A stretch of DNA of 64,000 bases, taken from NCBI RefSeq assembly GCF_018255755.1, contig NZ_CP073766.1, forward strand, positions 5,392,501 through 5,456,500. Direction: 5' to 3'. The first letter of the stretch is position 1. Each line of letters opens with the position of its first letter. Shown here piece by piece: positions 18,916-24,986 of the stretch. The notes under the pieces are model-generated. The model did no database searches and had not been told where the DNA came from. It worked only from the letters and a program-made list of their open reading frames with translations. Source of the DNA: Chitinophaga sp. HK235 (GTDB lineage Bacteria; Bacteroidota; Bacteroidia; Chitinophagales; Chitinophagaceae). The translations under genes and the position numbers were made by a program.

Positions 18916-18978
18916 GTAAAAGGTGGGAGTCGAACCCTTATTGTTGTCTATTGCTCTACCCAAATGAGCTACTGTTTT
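18916..18978 (-). pseudogene. tRNA-like unit D, lacking an anticodon arm
   Basis: The minus strand shows a normal D-arm (TA, then GCTC / loop ATTTGGGTA / GAGC) and a T-loop TTCGACT flanked by GGG/CCC. Between them there are only 18 bases, where about 27 are needed, so the anticodon stem-loop is largely missing. The acceptor ends do not pair well (AAAACAG with CTTTTAC). It is either a broken tRNA or a tRNA-like RNA not meant for translation. Confidence 0.5.
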
Positions 18979-18983
18979 TTAAA

Positions 18984-19105
18984 CAGGGAGGACTCGAACC
19001 TCCTACCCATAGATCCTGATTTTGAAGAATACCTCATGCCGCAACAGCATACAACCAGTTACTACCGTTGCACTGCGGGGTTCTCTGAAACCCTCACCTG
19101 GTTTG
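18984..19105 (-). pseudogene. tRNA-like unit C with a perfect T-arm
   Basis: The T-arm is perfect (GGAGG / TTCGAGT / CCTCC, 18987-19003). An anticodon-like hairpin lies at 19035-19051: TATGC/GCATG around loop TGTTGCG, which would read TTG (Gln) but lacks the U33 of real tRNAs. About 31 bases separate this hairpin from the T-arm, too long for a normal variable region. The 3' end CTGTTT could pair with AAACCAG near 19099-19105 with one bulge, suggesting an over-long or composite unit. No standard cloverleaf results. Confidence 0.4.
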
Positions 19106-19124
19106 CGTACACGACTATTCCTCT

Positions 19125-19160
19125 ACTTCCCTGGCAGGGAAGTCTCTTTTGGCTAAAAGC
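19125..19160 (-). other. Two adjacent hairpins inside the tRNA-like array
   Basis: Just after the CCA of the Tyr unit, the minus strand has CTTTT/AAAAG around AGCC (about 19147-19160) and ACTTCCC/GGGAAGT around TGCCA (19125-19143). The second has a loop whose centre reads GCC, as in tRNA-Gly(GCC), but with no acceptor or T-arm that fits. They could be residues of another tRNA unit or processing signals between units. Confidence 0.35.
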
Positions 19161-19161
19161 C

Positions 19162-19248
19162 TGGTGTGAGTGGCAGGATTCGAACCTGCTAAGCCCTAAG
19201 GCGATGGTTTTACAGACCATTGCGATACACCGTCATCGCAGCACTCAC
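19162..19248 (-). tRNA. tRNA-Tyr (GTA), atypical, with encoded CCA
   Basis: The body runs from 19248 down to 19165 (84 nt), followed by an encoded CCA at 19164-19162. The acceptor GTGAGTG/CACTCAC pairs perfectly. The D-stem is GCGAT/ATCGC with GG in the loop. The anticodon stem ATGGT/ACCAT has loop CTGTAAA (anticodon GTA). The 14-nt variable arm contains GCC/GGC, as in class II tRNA-Tyr, and the T-arm is perfect (GCAGG / TTCGAAT / CCTGC). Oddities are C at position 8 and T at 9 in place of the near-universal U8 and purine 9, and the encoded CCA, which tRNA-Gly at 5.3 kb lacks. It could be a functional extra tRNA-Tyr or a tRNA mimic. Confidence 0.75.
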
Positions 19249-19253
19249 GATTG

Positions 19254-19325
19254 GGTAAAGGTGGGGAGTCGAACCCTAATCTTCCGAACCACAACCGGAC
19301 GTTCTACCATTGAACTACCTAAACC
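19254..19325 (-). tRNA. tRNA-His (GTG)-like, with acceptor mismatches
   Basis: Read from 19325: an extra 5' G (G-1) and a C discriminator, the hallmark of tRNA-His. The D-arm is GTTC / AATGGTA / GAAC. The anticodon stem TCCGG/TCGGA (one G-T) has loop TTGTGGT, anticodon GTG. The T-loop is TTCGACT, with one A-C mismatch in the T-stem. The acceptor GTTTAGG/CCTTTAC has two adjacent T-T mismatches. It is followed by CAA rather than CCA. Six bases separate it from the Tyr unit, so both lie on one transcript. Charging may be impaired; it looks like a decayed or specialised tRNA-His. Confidence 0.6.
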
Positions 19326-19335
19326 GTGAAACTAT

Positions 19336-19380
19336 TGGCCTGACTGAGTTTTAACCAAAAACACATTTGTGGTCAGGCCA
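19336..19380. promoter_or_regulatory. Inverted repeat upstream of the tRNA-like array
   Basis: TGGCCTGAC (19336-19344) and GTCAGGCCA (19372-19380) form 9-bp perfect arms around 27 bases that contain a smaller CACA/TGTG hairpin. On the minus strand a TTTTTGG is followed about 21 bases later by TAGTTTC, a weak match to the Bacteroidota -33/-7 pattern, ending just before the tRNA-His unit. This could be the array promoter with an operator or a leader hairpin. Confidence 0.4.
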
Positions 19381-19396
19381 TTTTGGGGCAACAAAA

Positions 19397-19424
19397 AAGC
19401 CGGTCATTTTACAACGACCGGCTT
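19397..19424 (-). terminator. Rho-independent terminator, minus strand
   Basis: AAGCCGGTC and GACCGGCTT (9 bp) around an 10-base loop, followed on the minus strand by six T residues. It ends a short minus-strand segment that starts below the terminator at 19572-19591 and separates that segment from the tRNA-like array. Confidence 0.8.
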
Positions 19425-19560
19425 TAGATATCTTTCACATGATTGCTCATGCAGTTATACACCGGTGTCGTTGAAGTTTATGCGCATGATAATGCTTACC
19501 GCCTAGTGGCCGTATGCTAAATTGTATGCGATTTATTGATAAATTCTTCATCATTTTTCC
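19425..19560 (-). other. Short terminator-bounded segment, possible small RNA or micro-ORF
   Basis: This stretch lies between two minus-strand terminators, so it behaves like its own short transcription unit or the readthrough product of the one upstream. A 35-codon frame (19554-19447) starts MMKNLSINRIQF and ends at TGA, but there is no promoter of good match and no recognisable family. It also contains the palindrome ACACCGGTGT near 19459-19468. Small RNA and micro-protein are both open. Confidence 0.3.
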
Positions 19561-19571
19561 AAAATAAAAAA

Positions 19572-19591
19572 CCCCGCAATCTCTTGCGGGG
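19572..19591 (-). terminator. Rho-independent terminator of the leader-like transcript
   Basis: On the minus strand CCCCGCAA and TTGCGGGG pair over 8 bp around GAGA, followed by TTTTTTATTTT. It ends the transcript from the promoter near 19734-19767 and lies 29 bases after the stop of the 29-codon frame. Its 5' arm plus the preceding G can alternatively pair with TTGCGGGGC at 19640-19648. Confidence 0.85.
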
Positions 19592-19620
19592 CTTGTGTTA
19601 TATCGAATTCGTTTATTCAA

Positions 19621-19710
19621 CTATTCTGTAGCATAACATGCCCCGCAAACGATATAGCCTTTTGAGGCTACGGCGTGTAATTGTGGTATGTGATAAAAAT
19701 TGCGGTACAT
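19621..19710 (-). CDS. Small leader-peptide-like ORF, 29 residues
   Basis: The ATG at 19710 opens a 29-codon frame starting MYRNFYHIPQLHAV and ending with a GACYATE tail. It holds four Tyr, two His and two Cys codons. It sits between a promoter with correct 20-base spacing and a strong terminator, so it is the only frame on a roughly 170-base RNA. Codons 21-24 (GTT TGC GGG GCA) contain the sequence TTGCGGGGC, which is complementary to the terminator 5' arm, the geometry of a translation-dependent attenuator. It could also be an independent small protein. Coding is inferred; no ribosome-binding site is evident. Confidence 0.4.
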   Translation of the reverse strand: MYRNFYHIPQLHAVASKGYIVCGACYATE

Positions 19711-19733
19711 GTTTTATGATTTTTTTAACAGTG

Positions 19734-19767
19734 CAAAGATGGAATAATTTTTTTAATATCTCCAAAA
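19734..19767 (-). promoter_or_regulatory. Bacteroidota-type promoter of the leader-like transcript
   Basis: On the minus strand TTTTGG (19767-19762) is followed after 20 bases by CATCTTTG (19741-19734), close to the Bacteroidota consensus TTTG - 19 to 21 bases - TAnnTTTG. Transcription would start near 19727, about 17 bases before the ATG of the 29-codon frame. Confidence 0.55.
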
Positions 19768-19841
19768 TAATTTTTCAATCTTGATAATTTAATTATCTTG
19801 AAATGCTTATTGGTGGCTTGTTATATGGCATTTAAATTTTT

Positions 19842-20111
19842 TTATGTTGTATAACTGTTAGGACTATACGATATTTTATACGCTGCATCGATTAGCGACA
19901 ATAACTGATTGTACATCAATAATAACTGCGATCTTTCTGCTGCCTCTTCGTAAATAGTATCTTCCGCGGACAAAGATTCCATTAACCAGTTATGCATAAT
20001 TAGCCTTACCTCACATAACGGCATCAGCATGCAAAAACGATGAAGCGTGAGGTAAGGGTTGGCTTCTTCTGTCGGGGTGAGATGAGTGAAATGGAACATG
20101 GAGGGTTGCAT
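19842..20111 (-). CDS. Small protein of unknown function, 89 residues
   Basis: Starts MQPSMFHFTHLTPTEEANPY. The C-terminal half is helical (EEAAERSQLLLMYNQLLSLI), with no signal peptide or membrane segment. No family is recognised. It is transcribed away from an HTH gene 129 bases away; the AT-rich spacer between them holds their promoters. Such divergent small-gene pairs often regulate each other, but nothing in this protein shows that. Its stop is 76 bases before the leader-like promoter. Confidence 0.5.
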   Translation of the reverse strand: MQPSMFHFTHLTPTEEANPYLTLHRFCMLMPLCEVRLIMHNWLMESLSAEDTIYEEAAERSQLLLMYNQLLSLIDAAYKISYSPNSYTT

Positions 20112-20240
20112 AATGTTTGGGGTTTGATATATACTAATATACTATAAATATGTATTGTGGACATATTTATATACAGAAAAATTTTTTGCTTTCATCCGTT
20201 TTGCGTATATAGCTAAAAAATTAGCATTAAAAGCTTATAC

Positions 20241-20453
20241 ATGAGTGGCAAAATATTTAACCGGATAAAAGCAGTCCTGGCCGAAAAACAAAAAACTAAT
20301 AAATGGCTGGCAGAAACGCTCGACATGAACATTAACACCGTCTCCAAATGGTGTACAAATAAAATACAGCCTACCATTGAAACACTTTTCGCCATCGCCG
20401 AAGCGCTCAATGTTGAAGCAAGGGAATTACTGGTGGAACGAAAGAAATCCTAG
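20241..20453 (+). CDS. Xre-family helix-turn-helix regulator
   Basis: A 70-residue protein that is almost entirely one HTH_3 domain: NRIKAVLAEKQKTNKWLAE (helices 1-2), then TLDMNINTVSKWCTNKIQPT (recognition helix) and LFAIAEALNVEARELL. It is a typical small Cro/C1-type repressor. It lies divergent to the 89-residue gene and ends 125 bases before the first CRISPR repeat, so it could regulate either neighbour. Its binding site cannot be named from sequence. Confidence 0.85.
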   Translation: MSGKIFNRIKAVLAEKQKTNKWLAETLDMNINTVSKWCTNKIQPTIETLFAIAEALNVEARELLVERKKS

Positions 20454-20454
20454 A

Positions 20455-20502
20455 AAGTCGTCGATCCCCGGGGGGAATCTTATTATTAGAGGTCGACGAC
20501 TT
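20455..20502. repeat. 10-bp perfect inverted repeat at the CRISPR leader side
   Basis: AAGTCGTCGA (20455-20464) and TCGACGACTT (20493-20502) flank 28 bases, two bases after the HTH gene's stop. No T-run follows on the plus strand, so it is not a standard terminator for that gene. It may be an operator or a structural element near the CRISPR leader. Confidence 0.55.
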
Positions 20503-20577
20503 GTTGTGCGGAAAAATTGGTAAATTGGGAGGATGGAATGCTTAATGGGCAAGGGAGGTGCGTTTGAAATTGTTAGG

Positions 20578-21525
20578 GTTTTAATCGTACTATGTAGAAT
20601 TGAAATCTAGATGGTGCCAACTATCAATTGATTGATTCAGCCGGTTTTAATCGTACTATGTAGAATTGAAATTATCTTACAACCACTTTTCTGGCATTGG
20701 GATCTGGTTTTAATCGTACTATGTAGAATTGAAATTTTGTTTCTTTCTGTTAGAGGCAGCATTTCGTATGTGGTTTTAATCGTACTATGTAGAATTGAAA
20801 TCCTTTATTGGCCTTTGGAATTTTGCCGACGATTACGGGTTTTAATCGTACTATGTAGAATTGAAATTTCGCACGATTTAAGTCCTTAACACCAAATTCA
20901 CCACGTTTTAATCGTACTATGTAGAATTGAAATTTTTTATAGTATTCAATACTGTCAATGAGCAGCTGGTTTTAATCGTACTATGTAGAATTGAAATTGT
21001 GGAGAGGTGATAACAAGGCCTCCTGAAATCTTGGTTTTAATCGTACTATGTAGAATTGAAATGTAAAACTGGCGCCCAGCCGTGCTGATATGGAAAGGGT
21101 TTTAATCGTACTATGTAGAATTGAAATCCCGGTAGGCATCATTCTTTTTAAAGAAGGATAATCCGTTTTAATCGTACTATGTAGAATTGAAATCCGGCTA
21201 AAAAACTTGGCGCGAATGGCTTTTCACCCGGTTTTAATCGTACTATGTAGAATGGAAATATAAGCCATGGACTGCGAAGTATCGATAATATAGTAGTTTT
21301 AATTGGACCATAAAGGAATTGAAATTGCATGGCTATAGCGTCGGTTACGGTCCCGCCACCAGTTTTAATTGGACCATTGAGGAATTGAAAGAGGCATACT
21401 CCCTGTATTTCTGCATTGGTCAATACTGTTTTAATCGAACCATCAAGGAATTAAAAATAGTACCTTTATCTGCCTATTGCGTTTTTAAAAAAAATGCTTT
21501 AATCGCATCACTAAGACTTTGAAAG
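20578..21525 (+). CRISPR. CRISPR array, 15 repeat units, no cas genes in window
   Basis: Ten identical 29-nt repeats (starting GTTTTAATCGTAC, ending GAATTGAAAT) begin at 20578, 20644, 20707, 20773, 20839, 20905, 20969, 21034, 21099 and 21165. An eleventh at 21231 has one T-to-G change. Four diverged 30-nt repeats at 21296, 21362, 21428 and 21496 keep the register. Spacers are 34-38 nt and all differ. Degeneration at the right end makes the left side (20503-20577) the leader. The ATTGAAA-type 3' handle resembles repeats of I-B and III systems; no cas gene is seen, so crRNAs would have to be used by a Cas set elsewhere. Confidence 0.95.
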
Positions 21526-21550
21526 TTTTTAACCCAAAAAATCTTCACAC

Positions 21551-21826
21551 ATGTACATCTACAGAACTTTGCATCATCCAGAAGGATGGAGAGGGCAGGC
21601 TGAGTTTGAGATCCGAGATAACCAGATCTTTACAACTGTTAACCATGCCACTGGAACGCATACGCAGCCCTGGTTTGAGATTAACAATGACAAGGTTTAT
21701 CCTACTATGTATCACCCTAATGGGCGTAGTTCTTTTGCTTGGTTTGAAATTCATGAGGATAGTCTGAAGACGGCTGTTCATCATCCGAAGGGTGCACAGG
21801 GATTACCTTGGTATAAAATACAGTAG
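21551..21826 (+). CDS. Small four-repeat protein, unknown function
   Basis: A 91-residue protein made of four units of about 23 residues, each with a His-Pro/Ala-x-Gly turn and then an aromatic strand: HHPEG..AEFEI, NHATG..PWFEI, YHPNG..AWFEI, HHPKG..PWYKI. Such a pattern suggests a small four-bladed beta structure. There is no signal peptide or catalytic motif. It starts 26 bases after the last CRISPR repeat and is convergent with the McrB-N/HNH gene across a shared terminator. It could be an accessory of the defence locus or unrelated. Confidence 0.65.
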   Translation: MYIYRTLHHPEGWRGQAEFEIRDNQIFTTVNHATGTHTQPWFEINNDKVYPTMYHPNGRSSFAWFEIHEDSLKTAVHHPKGAQGLPWYKIQ

Positions 21827-21834
21827 GAATCCTC

Positions 21835-21868
21835 ATGAATAAGAGGTGATAATGCACCTCTTATTCAT
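21835..21868. terminator. Bidirectional terminator hairpin
   Basis: ATGAATAAGAGGTG (21835-21848) and CACCTCTTATTCAT (21855-21868) form 14-bp perfect arms with a 6-base loop between two convergent genes. The right arm includes the stop codon and last codons of the minus-strand endonuclease gene. Confidence 0.75.
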
Positions 21869-22949
21869 CAAAATAATCGTCTTTGATATAAGTGTCGATG
21901 AGTGTTTTTTCGTCTATTTCAATACCTCGAAAGTGTAAATTAATTTTTCGCTCTTGAAAGAATCTTTTGACAAGGTCTTTTTTATGAGCATTTTCTCCAT
22001 GATGAAAAGCCCTATGGCAATTAGGACAGAGGGCGATGATGTTTTCTGGAACATCAATGCTGTATCGGAACCCATCTTGTAATGAGATAGGGATAAGATG
22101 ATGCGCTTCTACAAAAGGTTTTTTAGTTTTCCCTGATTTAAAAGTTTGGTGTCGATTATCTACTTCACATTTATAGTTAGCATTCAATAATGCTTTGGAA
22201 GCAATACGTTCGCTACGCGGCCATTTGGTGGGTATTATGGGTTGTTGGGATGGTTTGGCGATTGGTCCATCAGGTAATGTTGCGGGAGGAAGATCTTGAA
22301 TGGCATCTTGAAAATCCTCTTCTGTAGGGATGGTGATGTTAACAATAGAAGGTCCAATGACTTCTTTCATGGTGCTATATACCCCGACCATTTTCTGTAG
22401 GTCGTTTATTATCATCTGGTCAGTGGGCATTTCATCTATGAAATAAACCTGACTAAAAACAGTTCCCCATCTATACCCTTTCGTGCGTGTTCTTTCTGCT
22501 AATAGATCGATTTCCTTAGTCGAGAAGTTAGTAATAGGGCTGAATTGCTCTTGTAGCGCGCGTTTGTTTTTCAGGATGATTCTTTTACCTATTCTCGGAC
22601 CATGCGCATTTTCAAACTGAGTCCAGCCTTGCAACAAGACCAGATAAAACTTTGTCATGCGCGAATCGAAGAGATAAACGATGTAATAACCTTCTTCCGG
22701 AGAGGTGGTAATAGTTTTATCGAGAATAGATAAGTGTGGGACTTCCGCCATGATCCCCTTACCTACTGAACCTTTAGACAGATATTGTTCAGTAGAAAGA
22801 CCAGAAGCTTCCTGTAGTGCTTTAGGAAGAATTTCTGTTAATATTTTAGTGGAGCGAAGATGGCCATATGACCTATTACCTCCATTTTTGACACTATTTT
22901 TTTCGCCGGGATAGATGCTGATAAATTCTGAGAATAGTTCTTGCAACAT
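21861..22949 (-). CDS. McrB-N (DUF3578) - HNH endonuclease, type IV-like
   Basis: A 362-residue protein with two parts. Residues about 50-190 match the McrB N-terminal/DUF3578 domain (SVGKGIMAEVPHLSILD, GYYIVYLFDSRMTKFYLVLL, QGWTQFENA), which in McrB reads modified cytosines. Residues about 255-340 are an HNH nuclease: CEVDNRHQTF, VEAHHLIPI, ENIIALCPNCHRAFHHG, with the HH and CxxC-type metal sites visible. The architecture implies cleavage of DNA carrying modified bases, as in single-chain type IV restriction enzymes. No methyltransferase is adjacent. Its place beside a CRISPR array fits a defence locus. Confidence 0.82.
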   Translation of the reverse strand: MLQELFSEFISIYPGEKNSVKNGGNRSYGHLRSTKILTEILPKALQEASGLSTEQYLSKGSVGKGIMAEVPHLSILDKTITTSPEEGYYIVYLFDSRMTKFYLVLLQGWTQFENAHGPRIGKRIILKNKRALQEQFSPITNFSTKEIDLLAERTRTKGYRWGTVFSQVYFIDEMPTDQMIINDLQKMVGVYSTMKEVIGPSIVNITIPTEEDFQDAIQDLPPATLPDGPIAKPSQQPIIPTKWPRSERIASKALLNANYKCEVDNRHQTFKSGKTKKPFVEAHHLIPISLQDGFRYSIDVPENIIALCPNCHRAFHHGENAHKKDLVKRFFQERKINLHFRGIEIDEKTLIDTYIKDDYFDE

Positions 22950-23004
22950 GATAGACGGGTTAAGGAAAATCGCAGTATCAATATTACAAAAAACGCCTCA
23001 ATTA

Positions 23005-24858
23005 TCACTTATACCCTGCCGCCTGCAACTCAAACAACTCCGCATATTTCCCTTTCTGTTCCAGTAGTTGCTCATGACTGCCTATCTCTGCCAGTTGACC
23101 TTTTTCGAGCACGAGTATACGATTAGCCATACGCACGGTAGAGAACCGGTGTGATATCAACACGGCAGTCTTATCTTTTGTCAGGTCGGCGAAGCGGAGG
23201 AATACGTTGTACTCAGCACGAGCATCGAGTGCAGAAGTGGGTTCATCGAGAATGAGGAGCTGTGCATCTTTCATATACGCACGTGCCAGGGCTATTTTCT
23301 GCCATTCACCGCCGGAGAGGTCAATACCCTGATTGAAGCGACGGCCGAGCATCTGCTCATATCCGAGGGGCATTTTTTCGATGAGCGGTTCAGCCAGACT
23401 TTGACGGGCCGCATCCTGTATCAACGAAAGGTTATGTCCCTGATCGATGTTGCCGACGGCGATATTCTGGGCTACCGTCATCTGGTAGCGCTGGTAATCC
23501 TGGAAGATAACGCCTACCTGCGTACGAAGTTCGTTGAGATCGTACTCACGGAGGTCTACACCATCGAGAAGGATACGTCCTTCCGCCGGATCGTATAGAC
23601 GTGCGAGTAGTTTGACAAGGGTCGTTTTACCGGCACCGTTCTCCCCTACCAGCGCGAGCTTTTCGCCGGCATGCAGGGTGAAGTTAAGGTGACGGATAGC
23701 CCATTTATCGGAGTTGTGATATTTAAAACCTACATCTTCAAAAGTGAATCCCTGCCCGATCGGGTGAGGAAAAGGCCGGGGATGTTTGGGAGAAGTCATC
23801 CGGGGTTGTATCTCGAAAAACTCGAAGAGGTCTCTGAGGTACATGGCGCCCTGTGTGACACTGGAGAAACGTATCAGAATACCCTGGAAGGTAGTACGCA
23901 GCTGCCGGAAGGAGCCGGCAAGGAAAGCGAGACTACCGATAGAAAGCCCGCCACTGATCGTTTGCAGGATGATGATGATATAGGCTGTATAATAACCGGC
24001 ACTGCCCAGTAAGGCGAAGAAGGTGCCCCAGATGGCATGTCTCGATTCCAGGTCCTTTTTATCATTATAAAACTTGTCGGATATCACACGGAAGCGCTGA
24101 ATAAGAAAATCCGACAGGTTAAATACCTTCACCTCTTTGGCTGTTTCGTCGCTAGCGCCCAGGTAGCGTATATAGTCCAGTTCCCGCCGGTCGGAAGTCT
24201 GCCCCCAGGTAAGGCGGTAATGCAGGTGGTTAAAGTGCGATTCGTTCAGAAAGGCGGGGATAACCGCCACCAGCAACAGTAATATCAGCCAGGGATTGAA
24301 TACTATCAGCCCGGCGGCCAGAAAGCCCATGGTGATCAGGTCCTGCACCTGACTGAGGACTTGCGAAAGCAGGATTGTCCGGCCAATGGTTTGCTGCCGG
24401 GCCCGTTCCAGTTTATCGTAAAATTCTGAATCTTCAAATTGATCAAGATCCAGCGAGGCGGCATGCTCCATGAGTTTTACGGAGGTATGGTTGGCTACCA
24501 GATCTCCCAGCAGGCTGTCCATGAGTGTGATGGCTCTGCTAAGGGCGTCGGAAAGTATGGCGAGTCCGAATTCGAGGGCTACCAGCTGCCACAGCAGCTG
24601 CGGGGTTGGGTGGATTTGATCTTTGGAGATAAGCACTACTTCGTCAATGATCATCTTACCTACATACAACAGTGATACCGGCATGGCAGACTGTGCGATA
24701 CGCAACAGGATATTGGCAATCGTTAATCCGGGGCTGGTTTGCCATACCATTCTGAAAAAGGCGGGGATATTACGCAGGGCGGCCAGCCGTTCCTGAAAAG
24801 TTAATCTGTCTTCTGCTGCCCGTGCTCGTTTCTTATGTTTAGTGCCATACTTATTCAT
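23005..24858 (-). CDS. ABC transporter, fused permease and ATPase
   Basis: A 617-residue MsbA/MdlB-type half-transporter. The first ~340 residues hold about six membrane segments; the C-terminal ATPase has Walker A VGENGAGKTTLVKLL, signature LSGGEWQKIALARAY, Walker B LLILDEPTSALDA and the H-loop LISHRFSTVR. It likely works as a homodimeric exporter of lipids, drugs or peptides; the substrate is not readable. The N-terminus is basic (KYGTKHKKRARAAED). It is a single-gene unit, divergent from a small membrane-protein gene. Confidence 0.88.
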   Translation of the reverse strand: MNKYGTKHKKRARAAEDRLTFQERLAALRNIPAFFRMVWQTSPGLTIANILLRIAQSAMPVSLLYVGKMIIDEVVLISKDQIHPTPQLLWQLVALEFGLAILSDALSRAITLMDSLLGDLVANHTSVKLMEHAASLDLDQFEDSEFYDKLERARQQTIGRTILLSQVLSQVQDLITMGFLAAGLIVFNPWLILLLLVAVIPAFLNESHFNHLHYRLTWGQTSDRRELDYIRYLGASDETAKEVKVFNLSDFLIQRFRVISDKFYNDKKDLESRHAIWGTFFALLGSAGYYTAYIIIILQTISGGLSIGSLAFLAGSFRQLRTTFQGILIRFSSVTQGAMYLRDLFEFFEIQPRMTSPKHPRPFPHPIGQGFTFEDVGFKYHNSDKWAIRHLNFTLHAGEKLALVGENGAGKTTLVKLLARLYDPAEGRILLDGVDLREYDLNELRTQVGVIFQDYQRYQMTVAQNIAVGNIDQGHNLSLIQDAARQSLAEPLIEKMPLGYEQMLGRRFNQGIDLSGGEWQKIALARAYMKDAQLLILDEPTSALDARAEYNVFLRFADLTKDKTAVLISHRFSTVRMANRILVLEKGQLAEIGSHEQLLEQKGKYAELFELQAAGYK

Positions 24859-24922
24859 AAGATTAATTTACGTAAAAATGTCACGCAACGTGCCACACAA
24901 AAAATACACAAAGGTCGTACCC

Positions 24923-24957
24923 TTTGCGTCTTTCAGGACAACTATTCTATATCTTTG
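24923..24957 (+). promoter_or_regulatory. Promoter of a small membrane-protein gene
   Basis: TATCTTTG at 24950-24957 is an exact match to TAnnTTTG, with TTTG at 24923-24926 upstream; the 23-base spacing is slightly long. It lies 29 bases before the ATG at 24987. Confidence 0.5.
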
Positions 24958-24986
24958 TGCCCGCGAATGCAAAAAAATACGATTAC

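Noticed and set aside
18651..18963. Two 63-65-codon minus-strand frames across the tRNA-like region
   Set aside because: They overlap tRNA-like stems and have no coding character, promoter or family resemblance.
18990..19070. Unit C as a TCA-anticodon (selenocysteine or opal suppressor) tRNA
   Set aside because: A CTTCAAA segment near 19020-19027 could be read as an anticodon loop with TCA, but its flanking bases pair poorly and no matching acceptor or D-arm is found.
20632..20889. Open frame with a repeated LIVLCRIEI peptide
   Set aside because: It is an artefact of reading through the CRISPR repeats; the repeating peptide is the translated repeat. The minus-strand frame at 21148-21423 is the same kind of artefact.
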